From Verrucomicrobiaceae bacterium (GTDB lineage Bacteria > Verrucomicrobiota > Verrucomicrobiia > Verrucomicrobiales > Verrucomicrobiaceae): a DNA stretch of 64,000 nucleotides. A program made the translations under genes and the position numbers. The notes under the pieces were generated by a model. That model did no database searches. It worked only from the letters and a program-made list of their open reading frames with translations, and was not told where the DNA came from. Positions within the stretch are counted from its first letter, which is position 1. Each line of letters opens with the position of its first letter. The stretch covers positions 186,001 through 250,000 of the forward strand of contig CANGYJ010000009.1 in the NCBI GenBank assembly GCA_947458455.1. Direction: 5' to 3'. Shown here in pieces: positions 35,529 through 44,303 of this stretch.

Positions 35529-37271
35529 TCAAAAAATATCTGGCTCAGGCACCGCCGGGCCGTGTTGGAGGAAGTCGAAGTCCGCACCTTGATCCGCCTG
35601 CGTGACGTGTTCGACGTAGAGCTTCGCATAGCCACGGTGGTAACGCGGCGGGGCGGGTTTCCAGGCGGCGCGGCGTTTTTCCAGCTCCTCGTCGCTGACG
35701 TGAAGGTGCAGTTTACGATTCGGGACATCGAGTTCGATGAGGTCGCCGTTCTTCACGAGGGCGAGCGGACCACCCACAGCGCTTTCGGGGGCGATGTGGA
35801 GCGCACAAGCGCCGTAGCTGGTGCCGCTCATGCGGCTGTCGCTCAGGCGCACCATGTCGCGGATGCCTTGCAGGATGAGCTTCTTCGGAATCGGAAGCTG
35901 TCCCCACTCCGGCATGCCGGGAGCACCCACGGGTCCCGCGTTGCGCAGGATGAGCACGGTGTCCTTGGTCACATCGAGGTTCATGTCCTCAATGGCGGCT
36001 TTCATCTCGGGATAGCTATCAAAGACCAGCGCAGGGCCGGTGTGCGTGCAGAGCTCTTTGGTCGCGGCAGCGTGTTTGATCACCGCGCCGTTCGGGCAAA
36101 GATTGCCACGCAGGATGGCGGTGCCGCCATCGGGCTGAAGCGGGTTTTTCGGCGTGCGGATGACGTCCTCGTTGTGAATGATCGCCTCGGCGATGTCTTC
36201 GCCCAAGGTCTTACCCGTGATGGTGGGCACATCCGTGTGCAAAAGCTCCCGCATGCCATTCAGCAGCGCCTGGAGGCCTCCAGCCAGATAAAACTCTTCC
36301 ATCAAGTATTTGCCCGCAGGCCGCAAATTCGCCAAAAGCGGCACTTGGCGGCTGACCTCATCAAATTTCTCCAGCGGAAGCGGAATGCCAAGACGACCCG
36401 CCATGGCGATGAGATGCACGATGGCATTCGTGCTGCCGCCGAGTGCCATATCGACCGCGATGGCGTTTTCAAACGAGCGCTCGCTGACGATGCCGGAGGG
36501 CTTTCGATCCAGCCACACGTTCTCGATGATCTGACGACCTGCGGCCGCCGCGATGCGTGTGTGGGCACTGTCCACCGCGGGAATGGATGATGCACCGGGC
36601 ATGGTCAGGCCGAGCGTCTCCGCCAGCGCGGTGAGCGTGCTCGCGGTGCCCATCGTCATGCAATGACCGGGGCCGCGGGCGATGCCGTCCTCGATCTCGC
36701 ACCACTGTTCCCAGCTCAGATTGCCCGCTCGTTTTTCATCCCAGTATTTCCACACATCGCTACCGCTGCCGAGCGTCTCGCCGCGCCAGTTGCCCTTCAT
36801 CATCGGGCCGCAGGGCATGTAAATGACCGGGATGTCCATGCTAAAGGCACCCATGAGCAGCCCCGGCGTGGATTTATCGCAGCCGCCGAGCAGCACCGCG
36901 CCGTCGATGGGATTCGCGCGGAGCATTTCCTCCGTCTCCATCGCGAGGAAATTGCGGTGAAACATCGCCGTCGGTTTCGTCAGCATCTCGCCAACGGACA
37001 TGACGGGGATCTCCATCGGGTGACCGCCCGCCTGCAAAATGCCGCGCTTCACCGCATCGGCTGTCAGGCGAAGGTGCATGTGGCAGGAGTTTAGATCGCT
37101 CCAAGTGTTGAGGATACCGATCACCGGTTTGCCCACGATGTCTTCACTACCCCAGCCGTTTTGTTTCGCCCGTGAGCGATGACCAAAGGAGCGCAGCTCA
37201 TCGCGGCCATACCAGCGCCAGGAGCGGAGTTGTTCAGGAGTTTTGCGGGCGGGGGTGGGGAGGGGGGACAT
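35529..37271 (-). CDS. IlvD/Edd-family sugar-acid dehydratase
   Basis: The 580-residue enzyme has the three Fe-S cysteines of the family: Cys63 (NSCH), Cys131 (GGCDKSTPG) and Cys204 (GHCMTMGTA). The N-terminal 'RSWRWYGRDELRSFGHRS' and 'NTWSDLNSCHMH' fit the L-arabinonate/D-xylonate dehydratase branch better than true dihydroxy-acid dehydratase. Such enzymes remove water from aldonic acids to give 2-keto-3-deoxy acids. Annotating it simply as ilvD would probably be misleading. No other branched-chain synthesis gene is adjacent. Confidence 0.85.
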   Translation of the reverse strand: MSPLPTPARKTPEQLRSWRWYGRDELRSFGHRSRAKQNGWGSEDIVGKPVIGILNTWSDLNSCHMHLRLTADAVKRGILQAGGHPMEIPVMSVGEMLTKPTAMFHRNFLAMETEEMLRANPIDGAVLLGGCDKSTPGLLMGAFSMDIPVIYMPCGPMMKGNWRGETLGSGSDVWKYWDEKRAGNLSWEQWCEIEDGIARGPGHCMTMGTASTLTALAETLGLTMPGASSIPAVDSAHTRIAAAAGRQIIENVWLDRKPSGIVSERSFENAIAVDMALGGSTNAIVHLIAMAGRLGIPLPLEKFDEVSRQVPLLANLRPAGKYLMEEFYLAGGLQALLNGMRELLHTDVPTITGKTLGEDIAEAIIHNEDVIRTPKNPLQPDGGTAILRGNLCPNGAVIKHAAATKELCTHTGPALVFDSYPEMKAAIEDMNLDVTKDTVLILRNAGPVGAPGMPEWGQLPIPKKLILQGIRDMVRLSDSRMSGTSYGACALHIAPESAVGGPLALVKNGDLIELDVPNRKLHLHVSDEELEKRRAAWKPAPPRYHRGYAKLYVEHVTQADQGADFDFLQHGPAVPEPDIF

Positions 37272-37389
37272 TGGGGGAGCAGTAACAAGATTCTGAAAGG
37301 ATGCATCGGAGAAGTGGCACCTTCACCACCTTGACCATGCCTCGCAGACCGCTATTCTCCCCTCCCCCAAACCTCAAACCGCGATCACC

Positions 37390-39228
37390 ATGCCCCAGAC
37401 CCACGAATTCCAGGCCGAAGTCAAACAAGTCCTCGATATCGTCATCCACAGCCTCTACACGGACCGCGAGATCTTCCTCCGCGAGCTCGTCTCAAACGCC
37501 GCCGATGCGATGGAAAAAATGCGTCTCACGCAATTGACTGAGAATGATATCTTTGATGCCGCCGCCGAGCTGCAAATCAGCATCACCACGGATGAAACCG
37601 AGAAGACCCTCACCATCGCCGATGCGGGCATCGGCATGACCCGCGCTGAACTCGTCGAAAACCTCGGCACCATCGCTCACAGCGGCTCGAAGGCCTTCGC
37701 CGCCGCGTTGAAGAACGCGGGCAAGCAGGGTGATGCCACGCTCATCGGCCAGTTCGGTGTCGGTTTCTACTCCGCTTTCATGGTGGCGGACAAAGTCGAG
37801 GTCCACACGCACTCCTGGAAGAACGAGGGCGAGCACCTCGTCTGGATCAGCGATGGCACGAGCAGCTACACCATTGATGAAGCCCCCGGTCAGGCCCGTG
37901 GCTGCAAAATCGTCCTCCATCTCAAAGAAGACGCCGCCGACTTTTCCCAAGCGCACACCGTGCGTCAGATCATCGAGAAGCACTCGAACTTCGTCAGCTT
38001 CCCGCTGCTGCTCAATGGCGAACGCGTCAACACGGTGGAGGCCCTGTGGCTCAAAGCGAAGGACGGCATCACCGACGAGCAGTACAACGAGTTCTACAAA
38101 TTCACCGCCCACGCTTTCGACGATCCCAGCTACCGTCTGCACTTCCAGGCCGAATCGCCCATCGTCATCAATGCGCTGCTCTTTACGCCCACGCAAAACA
38201 TGGAATCCTTTGGCATGGGCCAGATGGAGCCCGGCGTGTCGCTCTACTGCAAAAAAGTCCTCATCGACTCCAAGCCGAAGAAACTCCTGCCCGAGTGGCT
38301 GCGCTTCATTCGCGGTGTGATCGACAGCGAGGACCTGCCGCTGAACATTTCCCGCGAAAGCATGCAGGACAGCGCCCTCGTGCGCAAAATCGGCGATGTG
38401 GTCGTCAAACGCCTCCTCAAGCACCTCGACAAAGAAGCCACGGACGACGCGAAGAAGTACAACGAGTTCTATGCGAGCTTCAGCCGCTTCTTCAAAGAAG
38501 GCGTGGCCACCGACAACACGAACCGCGACGCCATCGCCAAGCTGCTGCGTTTTGAATCCAGCATGACCCAGCCCGGCGAGACCATCGGCCTCGCCGACTA
38601 TGTGAAGCGCATGACGAGCGACCAGAAGGCCATCTACTATCAGGTGGCCCCGTCCCGCGCCGCCATCGAAACCGGTCCGTATCTCGAAGCCTTCAAAGCC
38701 AAGGGCATTGAAGTGCTCTTCATGTTCGAGCACATCGACGAATACGTCATCAGCAGTCTGCACAAGTTCGACGACAAGGACCTCAAATCCGTCAACGCCG
38801 ACGACATCGACCTCGGTGACAGCGACGCCGAAGGCGAAGCCCTCCCCGAAGCTGAAACGACCACGCTGTGCGATTGGATCAAAGAACGCCTCACCGCCCA
38901 GGTCGATACCGTCCGCCCCGGCAAGCGCCTCGTCGGCTCCCCAGCCCTCGTGTTGACCCCCGAAGGCGAAATGACCCCGCAGATGCGCCAGATGATGAAG
39001 GCCCTCGGCAAAGACGGCGGCATGCCCGGCCCCAAGGTCGTCTTCGAGATCAATCCTCGTCACAACCTCGTCAAAGGCCTCTCCAAACTCCACCAAAGCG
39101 ATCCCGAAACGGCAGGACTCATCTCCGAGCAGATTCTGGACAACGCCCTGCTCAGCGCCGGCCTCCTCGATGAGCCTCAACGCATCATCGAGCGCACGCA
39201 GAAGCTCATGGAGAAGCTGGCGAAGTAA
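37390..39228 (+). CDS. htpG: Hsp90-family chaperone HtpG
   Basis: The 612-residue protein is a standard bacterial Hsp90: the N-terminal GHKL ATPase domain has 'ELVSNAADAMEKMR' (catalytic Glu and Asn), DAGIGM, and the lid segment 'IGQFGVGFYSAFMVADKV'. The middle domain has 'LPLNISRESMQ', and the C-terminal domain has a dimer region. It is cytoplasmic and folds stress-sensitive client proteins. I found no CIRCE or other heat-shock operator in the 118-base upstream spacer. Confidence 0.97.
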   Translation: MPQTHEFQAEVKQVLDIVIHSLYTDREIFLRELVSNAADAMEKMRLTQLTENDIFDAAAELQISITTDETEKTLTIADAGIGMTRAELVENLGTIAHSGSKAFAAALKNAGKQGDATLIGQFGVGFYSAFMVADKVEVHTHSWKNEGEHLVWISDGTSSYTIDEAPGQARGCKIVLHLKEDAADFSQAHTVRQIIEKHSNFVSFPLLLNGERVNTVEALWLKAKDGITDEQYNEFYKFTAHAFDDPSYRLHFQAESPIVINALLFTPTQNMESFGMGQMEPGVSLYCKKVLIDSKPKKLLPEWLRFIRGVIDSEDLPLNISRESMQDSALVRKIGDVVVKRLLKHLDKEATDDAKKYNEFYASFSRFFKEGVATDNTNRDAIAKLLRFESSMTQPGETIGLADYVKRMTSDQKAIYYQVAPSRAAIETGPYLEAFKAKGIEVLFMFEHIDEYVISSLHKFDDKDLKSVNADDIDLGDSDAEGEALPEAETTTLCDWIKERLTAQVDTVRPGKRLVGSPALVLTPEGEMTPQMRQMMKALGKDGGMPGPKVVFEINPRHNLVKGLSKLHQSDPETAGLISEQILDNALLSAGLLDEPQRIIERTQKLMEKLAK

Positions 39229-39236
39229 AAGAAGTT

Positions 39237-39253
39237 CAGTTGGCCCCCAACTG
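39237..39253. terminator. Possible bidirectional terminator
   Basis: Stem CAGTTGG/CCAACTG with a 3-base loop lies between the convergent htpG gene and the secreted repeat protein. The minus strand has an A/G-rich run before it and the plus strand has only scattered T residues after it, so strength is doubtful. Confidence 0.45.
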
Positions 39254-39261
39254 CATGCTTT

Positions 39262-42200
39262 CTACTCTGCCGCAGTGACCTTCAAACGCACAAAGCGTTT
39301 CCCGTTGGTTCCTGCTGGCAGAGTGGCCTTCACCTGTTGAGTCGTGCCATTGTCCGAAAGCACGGCCTGCGTCACGCCCGCCGTGCTCCAGGCCGTTCCC
39401 GGCAGTGAATCGCTCCATTCCACCGTGAATACCGTGCCAGCGTTCACGGCCTCCACGCTGCGTGGATAGGTAAACTCGACGCTGCTGCCGTTGAGCGTCT
39501 TCAGAGTGCGCAATGTGTCATTCTGTGTCGGATGAAGGCTGCAAGCCCACTCAAGCAGGTTCGGCAGGCCATCGTTGTCGGCGTCAAAGGCATTGGCGGC
39601 GGCTCCGGTGTTGCTCATGCTGCCAAAGTGAGCCTGCCGCCAGTCTTGGAATGCTGTGGTCGCAGGAATGTTTGCCTGCGCGAGGTACGGGGACAACTTG
39701 CCTCCCGCATAAAGGAAGCCTCCACCGGCAAAAAGGTGGGTGGAGTTTGCCGCAATGGATTTGATGCCATAACCAAAGGTGGTCCCAGACCCTAGTGATG
39801 ACCAAGCGATCCCATACCATCTGGCAAGATTGGAACCAAATGAGTTCCCGCCGACATACAGATTGCTCCCGGACAGTGCCATGGTCAAAACGGTTCCGAC
39901 GCCGCTGTTTCCCATAGAGGCCCAGGTGCTTCCATTCCATTTAGCAACTCCTGCGGCTGCGATGCCACCTATCGACGTAAAGGCCCCGCCTGCGTAGAGG
40001 TCGTTGTCATTCGTCAGAAGGGAATTGAAGGTGCCCGAAGCGATGGTCACCCAGTTCGCGCCATCCCATCTGGCAAGTCCATTCCCCCCCGCATAAAGAT
40101 GGCCGCCGTGCATGGCCAAAGCAGTTACAGGCTCGTTTCTTCCGGCACCAAGAGCTGACCAGCTACTACCGTCCCATCGGGCGACATTGTTGAGCGGCGT
40201 ACCGCCAGATTCGGTTAAGTAGCCTCCCGCATAAACATCCCCGCTGCTGAAGGTGATGGCGGAGACGCCAGTTTGGAAGGGAATAAAAAACGAACCAGGT
40301 CCTACGCCGTGCCCGAGCGCTGACCAAGCTGTGCCATCCCACTTCGCGATGTTGAGTCCAGGACTGGAAAAAAAGCCGCCAACGTAGATGTCATTCCCGC
40401 TTTTCTCGATCACACGAACCATGCCAGCTACTCCAAGACCAATTGGAGACCATACGCTGCCATTCCACTTCACGATGCTCTTCGCTGCGACTCCATTCAC
40501 AAACGAAAAGCCACCGCCAACGTAGAGATCACCATCAATGATCTGCACCTCAAAAACCCAGCCGTCCATACCTGGACCTACTGATGACCACATGGTGCTA
40601 TCCCACTTCATGATCGCATTTGATCCATTTTGTTCCGGCGGCACAGTCCTATCACTCGCTGCATAGAGATCTGCTCCTCTTACTGCCAAGGCACCGACGC
40701 TGCTGCCATTCGGCGCATTGCCGACCGCTGACCAACTGGCACCATTCCATTTCGCGAGGTTAGAGATGTTAAGTCCACCCAGACTATAAAAGGAGCCTCC
40801 AACGAAAAGATCGGAGCCAACAACAGCCATAGCCGAAACTTTTTCCCACCAGGGATCAGTCGAAATCCCGCCACCGAGGGGCGACCAAGTCGAGCCATCC
40901 CACTTGGCAAGATTGGCGGCAGCTACGCCTCCTGCGGTGCTGAATCTGCCACCTGCATAGACACTCGTGCCGATGACTGCCAGAGCTTTTACGACCGGTG
41001 CATCGTAGGTCGTCCCTCCGATTCCAGAACCCATGGCCGTCCATCCTTCAGACGACGTATCCCACATCGCAACGCAACTGGCCGGGCTACCACCTGCCGT
41101 CGTGAAGTCACCGCCGATATACAAAGAAGTACCGCTGAATGCCAGTGCCGACACCGTCTTGTTCACTCCCGATCCGACAGTAAAAGGAAAAGAGTAGCCC
41201 GGGATTAAGCGGGCAATACCGTTGGTAAACTGACCTCCGATGAACAGTGTATCGGCACCATACGCAAACGCATTCACCGGGCCATTCAAGCCCGTTCCCA
41301 CCGAAGCCCATGTGATGCCGTTCCATCTTGCAATATTGGGTGAAGGGAACTGAAAACTGCCACCCGCGTAAAGGTTACCACCAACGACGGCTAATGCGCG
41401 GACTTCCTCTGAGTAGCCTCCAATCCCATTTCCCAACGCAGACCATGCGCTGCCATTCCATTTGGCGATGTTGTTGGTGGTCAGGTTCCCAACCATGCCA
41501 AAACTGCCGCCAACGTATAAATTGCCGCTATCATCAAAGGCTAGCGCATAAACAGGTCCAGATGCTCCAGCCACTCCATGAGTCAAACTCACCCAATCTG
41601 CGTCGCTGAAAGTCGGGTCGATGCGAATCGGATACACTGCTTCTGCGTCCTTCACGCTCACGACGAGCTGATTCGGCGAGATCGCGTCCATCGTCGCGCG
41701 GAGTTCTTTCCCGTTCGCGTCCGTCACACGCAGTCGGCTGTAGGCGATCTCGCGTTGGGAACCGTGGAGGGTGAGCTTGGCCCCATACGCACTCGATTCA
41801 GCCTCTGCGCCAGTCACCTCGAGATTCACCTTCAATGAATCCACGCCGACAGGACGTTGCGTGATGACAAAGTCCTGGCGAAGGCCATCTGTGCTGACGC
41901 TGTATTCTTCCACGAGACCGGGGCGGATCAAAGCGGCCCCATCTCTGGCGGTGCGGACTTCGCCGCTGCTCGGCAGACGAATCGCCCAACCTGACGAATC
42001 GTGACGAGTCATCCCTGTGGCAAGAATACGAAAGCGGCTGGATTTACCCGCATCCTCTTCGGCGGTAGAAATGAGCCATAGACCTGCTGAGGTGGCCTCA
42101 CCCTCGATGTCTTGCATGTCGGCTTTAAGCTTTGCCCCACCGGTCGTGAAGGTCACATGGCTGCCGTGTCCATCCGCTCTCTTCTGCACCTCGGCCCCAA

Positions 42201-42294
42201 GCTGGCTCCAAGGAATCGAGGTGACAGTCGTCTTGTCTGCACGGACGAACGAAGCGGCAGCGAGAACGAAAAAACCTGTGAGGAGACATTTCAT
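39262..42294 (-). CDS. Secreted GGSF-repeat protein with TSP3-like tail
   Basis: The 1010-residue product has a signal peptide (MKCLLTGFFVLAAASFVRA) and an N-terminal beta domain (about 20-215). About 14 tandem repeats of roughly 45-50 residues follow, with the pattern NIAKWxGSxWSxLGxG...VxALxxxGxxLYxGGxF, which may form propeller blades or a solenoid. The C-terminal module has a calcium-type loop DADNDGLPNLLEWA (about 904-917), a 'FTVEWSDSLPGTAW' strand, and the final 'KRFVRLKVTAAE'. That module recurs in the giant protein at 46053-54734 and in the remnant at 20034. Base composition in the repeat region looks less GC-rich than its neighbours. It is probably a surface adhesin or binding protein. 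Confidence 0.8.
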   Translation of the reverse strand: MKCLLTGFFVLAAASFVRADKTTVTSIPWSQLGAEVQKRADGHGSHVTFTTGGAKLKADMQDIEGEATSAGLWLISTAEEDAGKSSRFRILATGMTRHDSSGWAIRLPSSGEVRTARDGAALIRPGLVEEYSVSTDGLRQDFVITQRPVGVDSLKVNLEVTGAEAESSAYGAKLTLHGSQREIAYSRLRVTDANGKELRATMDAISPNQLVVSVKDAEAVYPIRIDPTFSDADWVSLTHGVAGASGPVYALAFDDSGNLYVGGSFGMVGNLTTNNIAKWNGSAWSALGNGIGGYSEEVRALAVVGGNLYAGGSFQFPSPNIARWNGITWASVGTGLNGPVNAFAYGADTLFIGGQFTNGIARLIPGYSFPFTVGSGVNKTVSALAFSGTSLYIGGDFTTAGGSPASCVAMWDTSSEGWTAMGSGIGGTTYDAPVVKALAVIGTSVYAGGRFSTAGGVAAANLAKWDGSTWSPLGGGISTDPWWEKVSAMAVVGSDLFVGGSFYSLGGLNISNLAKWNGASWSAVGNAPNGSSVGALAVRGADLYAASDRTVPPEQNGSNAIMKWDSTMWSSVGPGMDGWVFEVQIIDGDLYVGGGFSFVNGVAAKSIVKWNGSVWSPIGLGVAGMVRVIEKSGNDIYVGGFFSSPGLNIAKWDGTAWSALGHGVGPGSFFIPFQTGVSAITFSSGDVYAGGYLTESGGTPLNNVARWDGSSWSALGAGRNEPVTALAMHGGHLYAGGNGLARWDGANWVTIASGTFNSLLTNDNDLYAGGAFTSIGGIAAAGVAKWNGSTWASMGNSGVGTVLTMALSGSNLYVGGNSFGSNLARWYGIAWSSLGSGTTFGYGIKSIAANSTHLFAGGGFLYAGGKLSPYLAQANIPATTAFQDWRQAHFGSMSNTGAAANAFDADNDGLPNLLEWACSLHPTQNDTLRTLKTLNGSSVEFTYPRSVEAVNAGTVFTVEWSDSLPGTAWSTAGVTQAVLSDNGTTQQVKATLPAGTNGKRFVRLKVTAAE

Positions 42295-42345
42295 AGCTGT
42301 AAAGCCTTGGTGAAAAGGCAGTTCATCTCTTGGGTGGGATAGGAT

Positions 42346-43085
42346 GAAACTTCAACGATTCGTCGCCCAGAACTCCTGCGGTTCGCAAACCACAATTCCG
42401 ACACTTCGCGAAGGAGCTTTCGAAGCTGGTGAACTTCTCCTCCCCGGGCGTGTGGGCTCCGGTGAAATCGAATGACCCGTATGTGGTGAATGCGCTGAAC
42501 CACTTTGGCACCGATGCGGCCACGCTCGCGGCGCAGTTTGCCTCGCTCACCTCCGCCCCAGCCTTGGCGTGGAACAGCAACCTGAACGTCTCCGCCACGA
42601 ACTATTCCGACCTCATGGTGTCGCTCGATCAGCAGGCGCACACGCTCGATGGCCTCAGCATTCCGCAGCGCATCGTGGCAGGCTGCTATGGATCGAACCG
42701 GCTCAAGGCGGGCGAAAACCTCTTCGCGGCCGATGCCTTTTACACGCTAGGCGAAGGCCTCGCGGGCGTGGCGGTGAATGTTTACGACGACCTCACCAAC
42801 ACACTGCTCGTCTCCGGCTTCACGAACAGCGCCGGCGGCTACAACCTCTCCCTGCAAGGCCTCACCAGCGGCATCACCTACCGCGTCGAGGCCGTCTCGA
42901 CCGGCCTCGCGGCCCAGACATTCACGCTCAATTCCACCATCGCGAACTTCGGAGCGCCCGTGGTCATGTTCGACAATGTGCATGCCTCCTTCCAAACGGT
43001 GCCGGAAGCCGGCAGCGGGATGCTTTGCCTTGCGCGGGCCTGCTCGCGTGTTCCGCTCGTCGGAGGCCGGTTGGGAGTCAGATTT
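42346..43085 (+). pseudogene. Decayed CAP-domain secreted protein
   Basis: The frame from about 42346 reads 'HFAKELSKLVNFSS', then 'FASLTSAPALAWNSNLNVSA', 'QQAHTLDG' and 'KAGENLFA', which is the first half of a CAP/SCP domain. The text then jumps directly to 'LGEGLAGVAVNVYDD' and 'SAGGYNLSLQGL', a carboxypeptidase-regulatory or SdrD-like beta domain. The second CAP half is missing, there is no signal peptide, and no start codon has context. The frame runs on through an inverted repeat into the next gene, so a 610-residue fusion is formally open, but that gene has its own signal peptide. Confidence 0.65.
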
Positions 43086-43171
43086 GCCGCAGAGGAGCAG
43101 AGGGGCAAAGAACGCAGAGATTTGTCAGTTCAGAAAACTCTGCCACCTCTGCCCCTTTGCCCCTCTGCGGC
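43086..43171. repeat. Imperfect inverted repeat of GCAGAGG type
   Basis: Arms 43086-43119 and 43138-43171 pair at 28 of 34 positions around an 18-base loop. The arms are built of 'gcagagg' and 'gggcaaag' words. It sits exactly at the junction between the CAP-domain remnant and the TlpA-like gene, 40 bases upstream of that gene's ATG, and could mark a recombination joint. Confidence 0.7.
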
Positions 43172-43211
43172 GAAGCCTTGCCAGAATGAGCTTTCTCCCC
43201 CATCGACAGCC

Positions 43212-44261
43212 ATGATCCGATCTCTCGCCTTTGCTTTGATGCTCGTCAGCGCCGTCCATGCACAGGATCTCACCACCGAGATCCGCACCGTGATTGATGA
43301 ATACGAAAACGCCGTGCGTGCCAACACGCTCGAGATCATCAATGCTCCCACCGAGGAGGAGAAGAACCAATACCGCCAGACGATTCCCAGCGCCGGCCCT
43401 TGCGCGACGAAGCTGATGCGGATCATCAGGGCCAACACCGACAAACCCGAGGTCGTGCCTGCCGTGTGCTGGCTTGTCAGCGGCGCGGCGAGCTTCCCTG
43501 AAGGCGAGGAAGCCAAGAAAATGCTCGCCACCACCTACGCAGGCAGCGCGGGCATTGCCCCTACCGTGCGCCAGCTTGAGTATCAGGGCCTCTTTGGCGA
43601 GCGCGCCGCCCTCGCCGTGCTGGAGAAAAACAAGAACCGCGAGGAGATCGCCGCCGCGCTCTACACGCTCGGAGCCATTCACTTCAAAAACTTCGATGCC
43701 AGCGCCGACCGCGCCTCCGCCGAGGCCTCCAAGCCGAAGTGCATCGACTACTTCCAGCGCCTGAACGCCAATTACTCCGATGTCGTTATCCAGGGCTTCA
43801 AACTCAGCGACCTCGCCGGCAAGATGCTCTTTGAGATGACCAACCTGCAAGCCGGCAGCGAAGCGCCCGAGATCGAGGGCAAGGACAAGGACGGCAAGCC
43901 TTTGAAGCTCTCCGACTTCCGTGGCAAGCACGTCATCGTCATCTTCTGGGGCGGCTGGTGCCACGCCTGCCACGGCATCCTGCCGCTGATGAATGAAACT
44001 GCCGCGAAGTTCAAAGACAAGCCCGCCGCCGTTCTCGGCGTGAACACCGATATCGACGTCGATGCCGCCAAAGCCCTCGCCACCTACCAGGTGACCTTCC
44101 CGAACATCCTCGACAACACCAGCAGCGGCCCCAACACCACGCTCTACAACCTGCGGAACTTCCCCACCCTCTACCTCATCGATCCGAAGGGCGTCATCCT
44201 GCTCAAGAATGCCACACTGGATGCCATGGTGGCACGCATTGAGGCGGATCTGACGAAGTAG
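43212..44261 (+). CDS. TlpA-like thiol-disulfide oxidoreductase
   Basis: From ATG 43212 the product is 349 residues, with a signal peptide (MIRSLAFALMLVSAVHAQ) and a helical N-terminal domain (about 20-215). A thioredoxin-fold domain follows: 'GSEAPEIEGKDKDGKPLKLSDFRGKHVIVIFW', then WCHAC (Cys250, Cys253), and 'FPTLYLIDPKGVIL' with the cis-Pro. The helical part resembles the N-terminal domains that precede TlpA modules in Bacteroidetes and Planctomycetes. Periplasmic disulfide exchange is likely. Although the frame continues upstream, this start is chosen for the signal peptide. Confidence 0.87.
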   Translation: MIRSLAFALMLVSAVHAQDLTTEIRTVIDEYENAVRANTLEIINAPTEEEKNQYRQTIPSAGPCATKLMRIIRANTDKPEVVPAVCWLVSGAASFPEGEEAKKMLATTYAGSAGIAPTVRQLEYQGLFGERAALAVLEKNKNREEIAAALYTLGAIHFKNFDASADRASAEASKPKCIDYFQRLNANYSDVVIQGFKLSDLAGKMLFEMTNLQAGSEAPEIEGKDKDGKPLKLSDFRGKHVIVIFWGGWCHACHGILPLMNETAAKFKDKPAAVLGVNTDIDVDAAKALATYQVTFPNILDNTSSGPNTTLYNLRNFPTLYLIDPKGVILLKNATLDAMVARIEADLTK

Positions 44262-44303
44262 GGATTCACAAAGTGCACCTGGGCAGGTAGAATCGCACGC
44301 ATC

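Noticed and set aside
37492..39180. A 562-codon minus-strand frame opposite htpG
   Set aside because: HtpG is conserved over its full length on the plus strand. The antisense frame is low-complexity and Gly/Glu/Val-rich, as expected from third-position GC.
42429..44261. A single 610-residue CAP-TlpA fusion protein
   Set aside because: The frame is open, but an internal ATG at 43212 begins a good signal peptide and the 5' part lacks one. A decayed gene beside an intact gene explains the sequence better.
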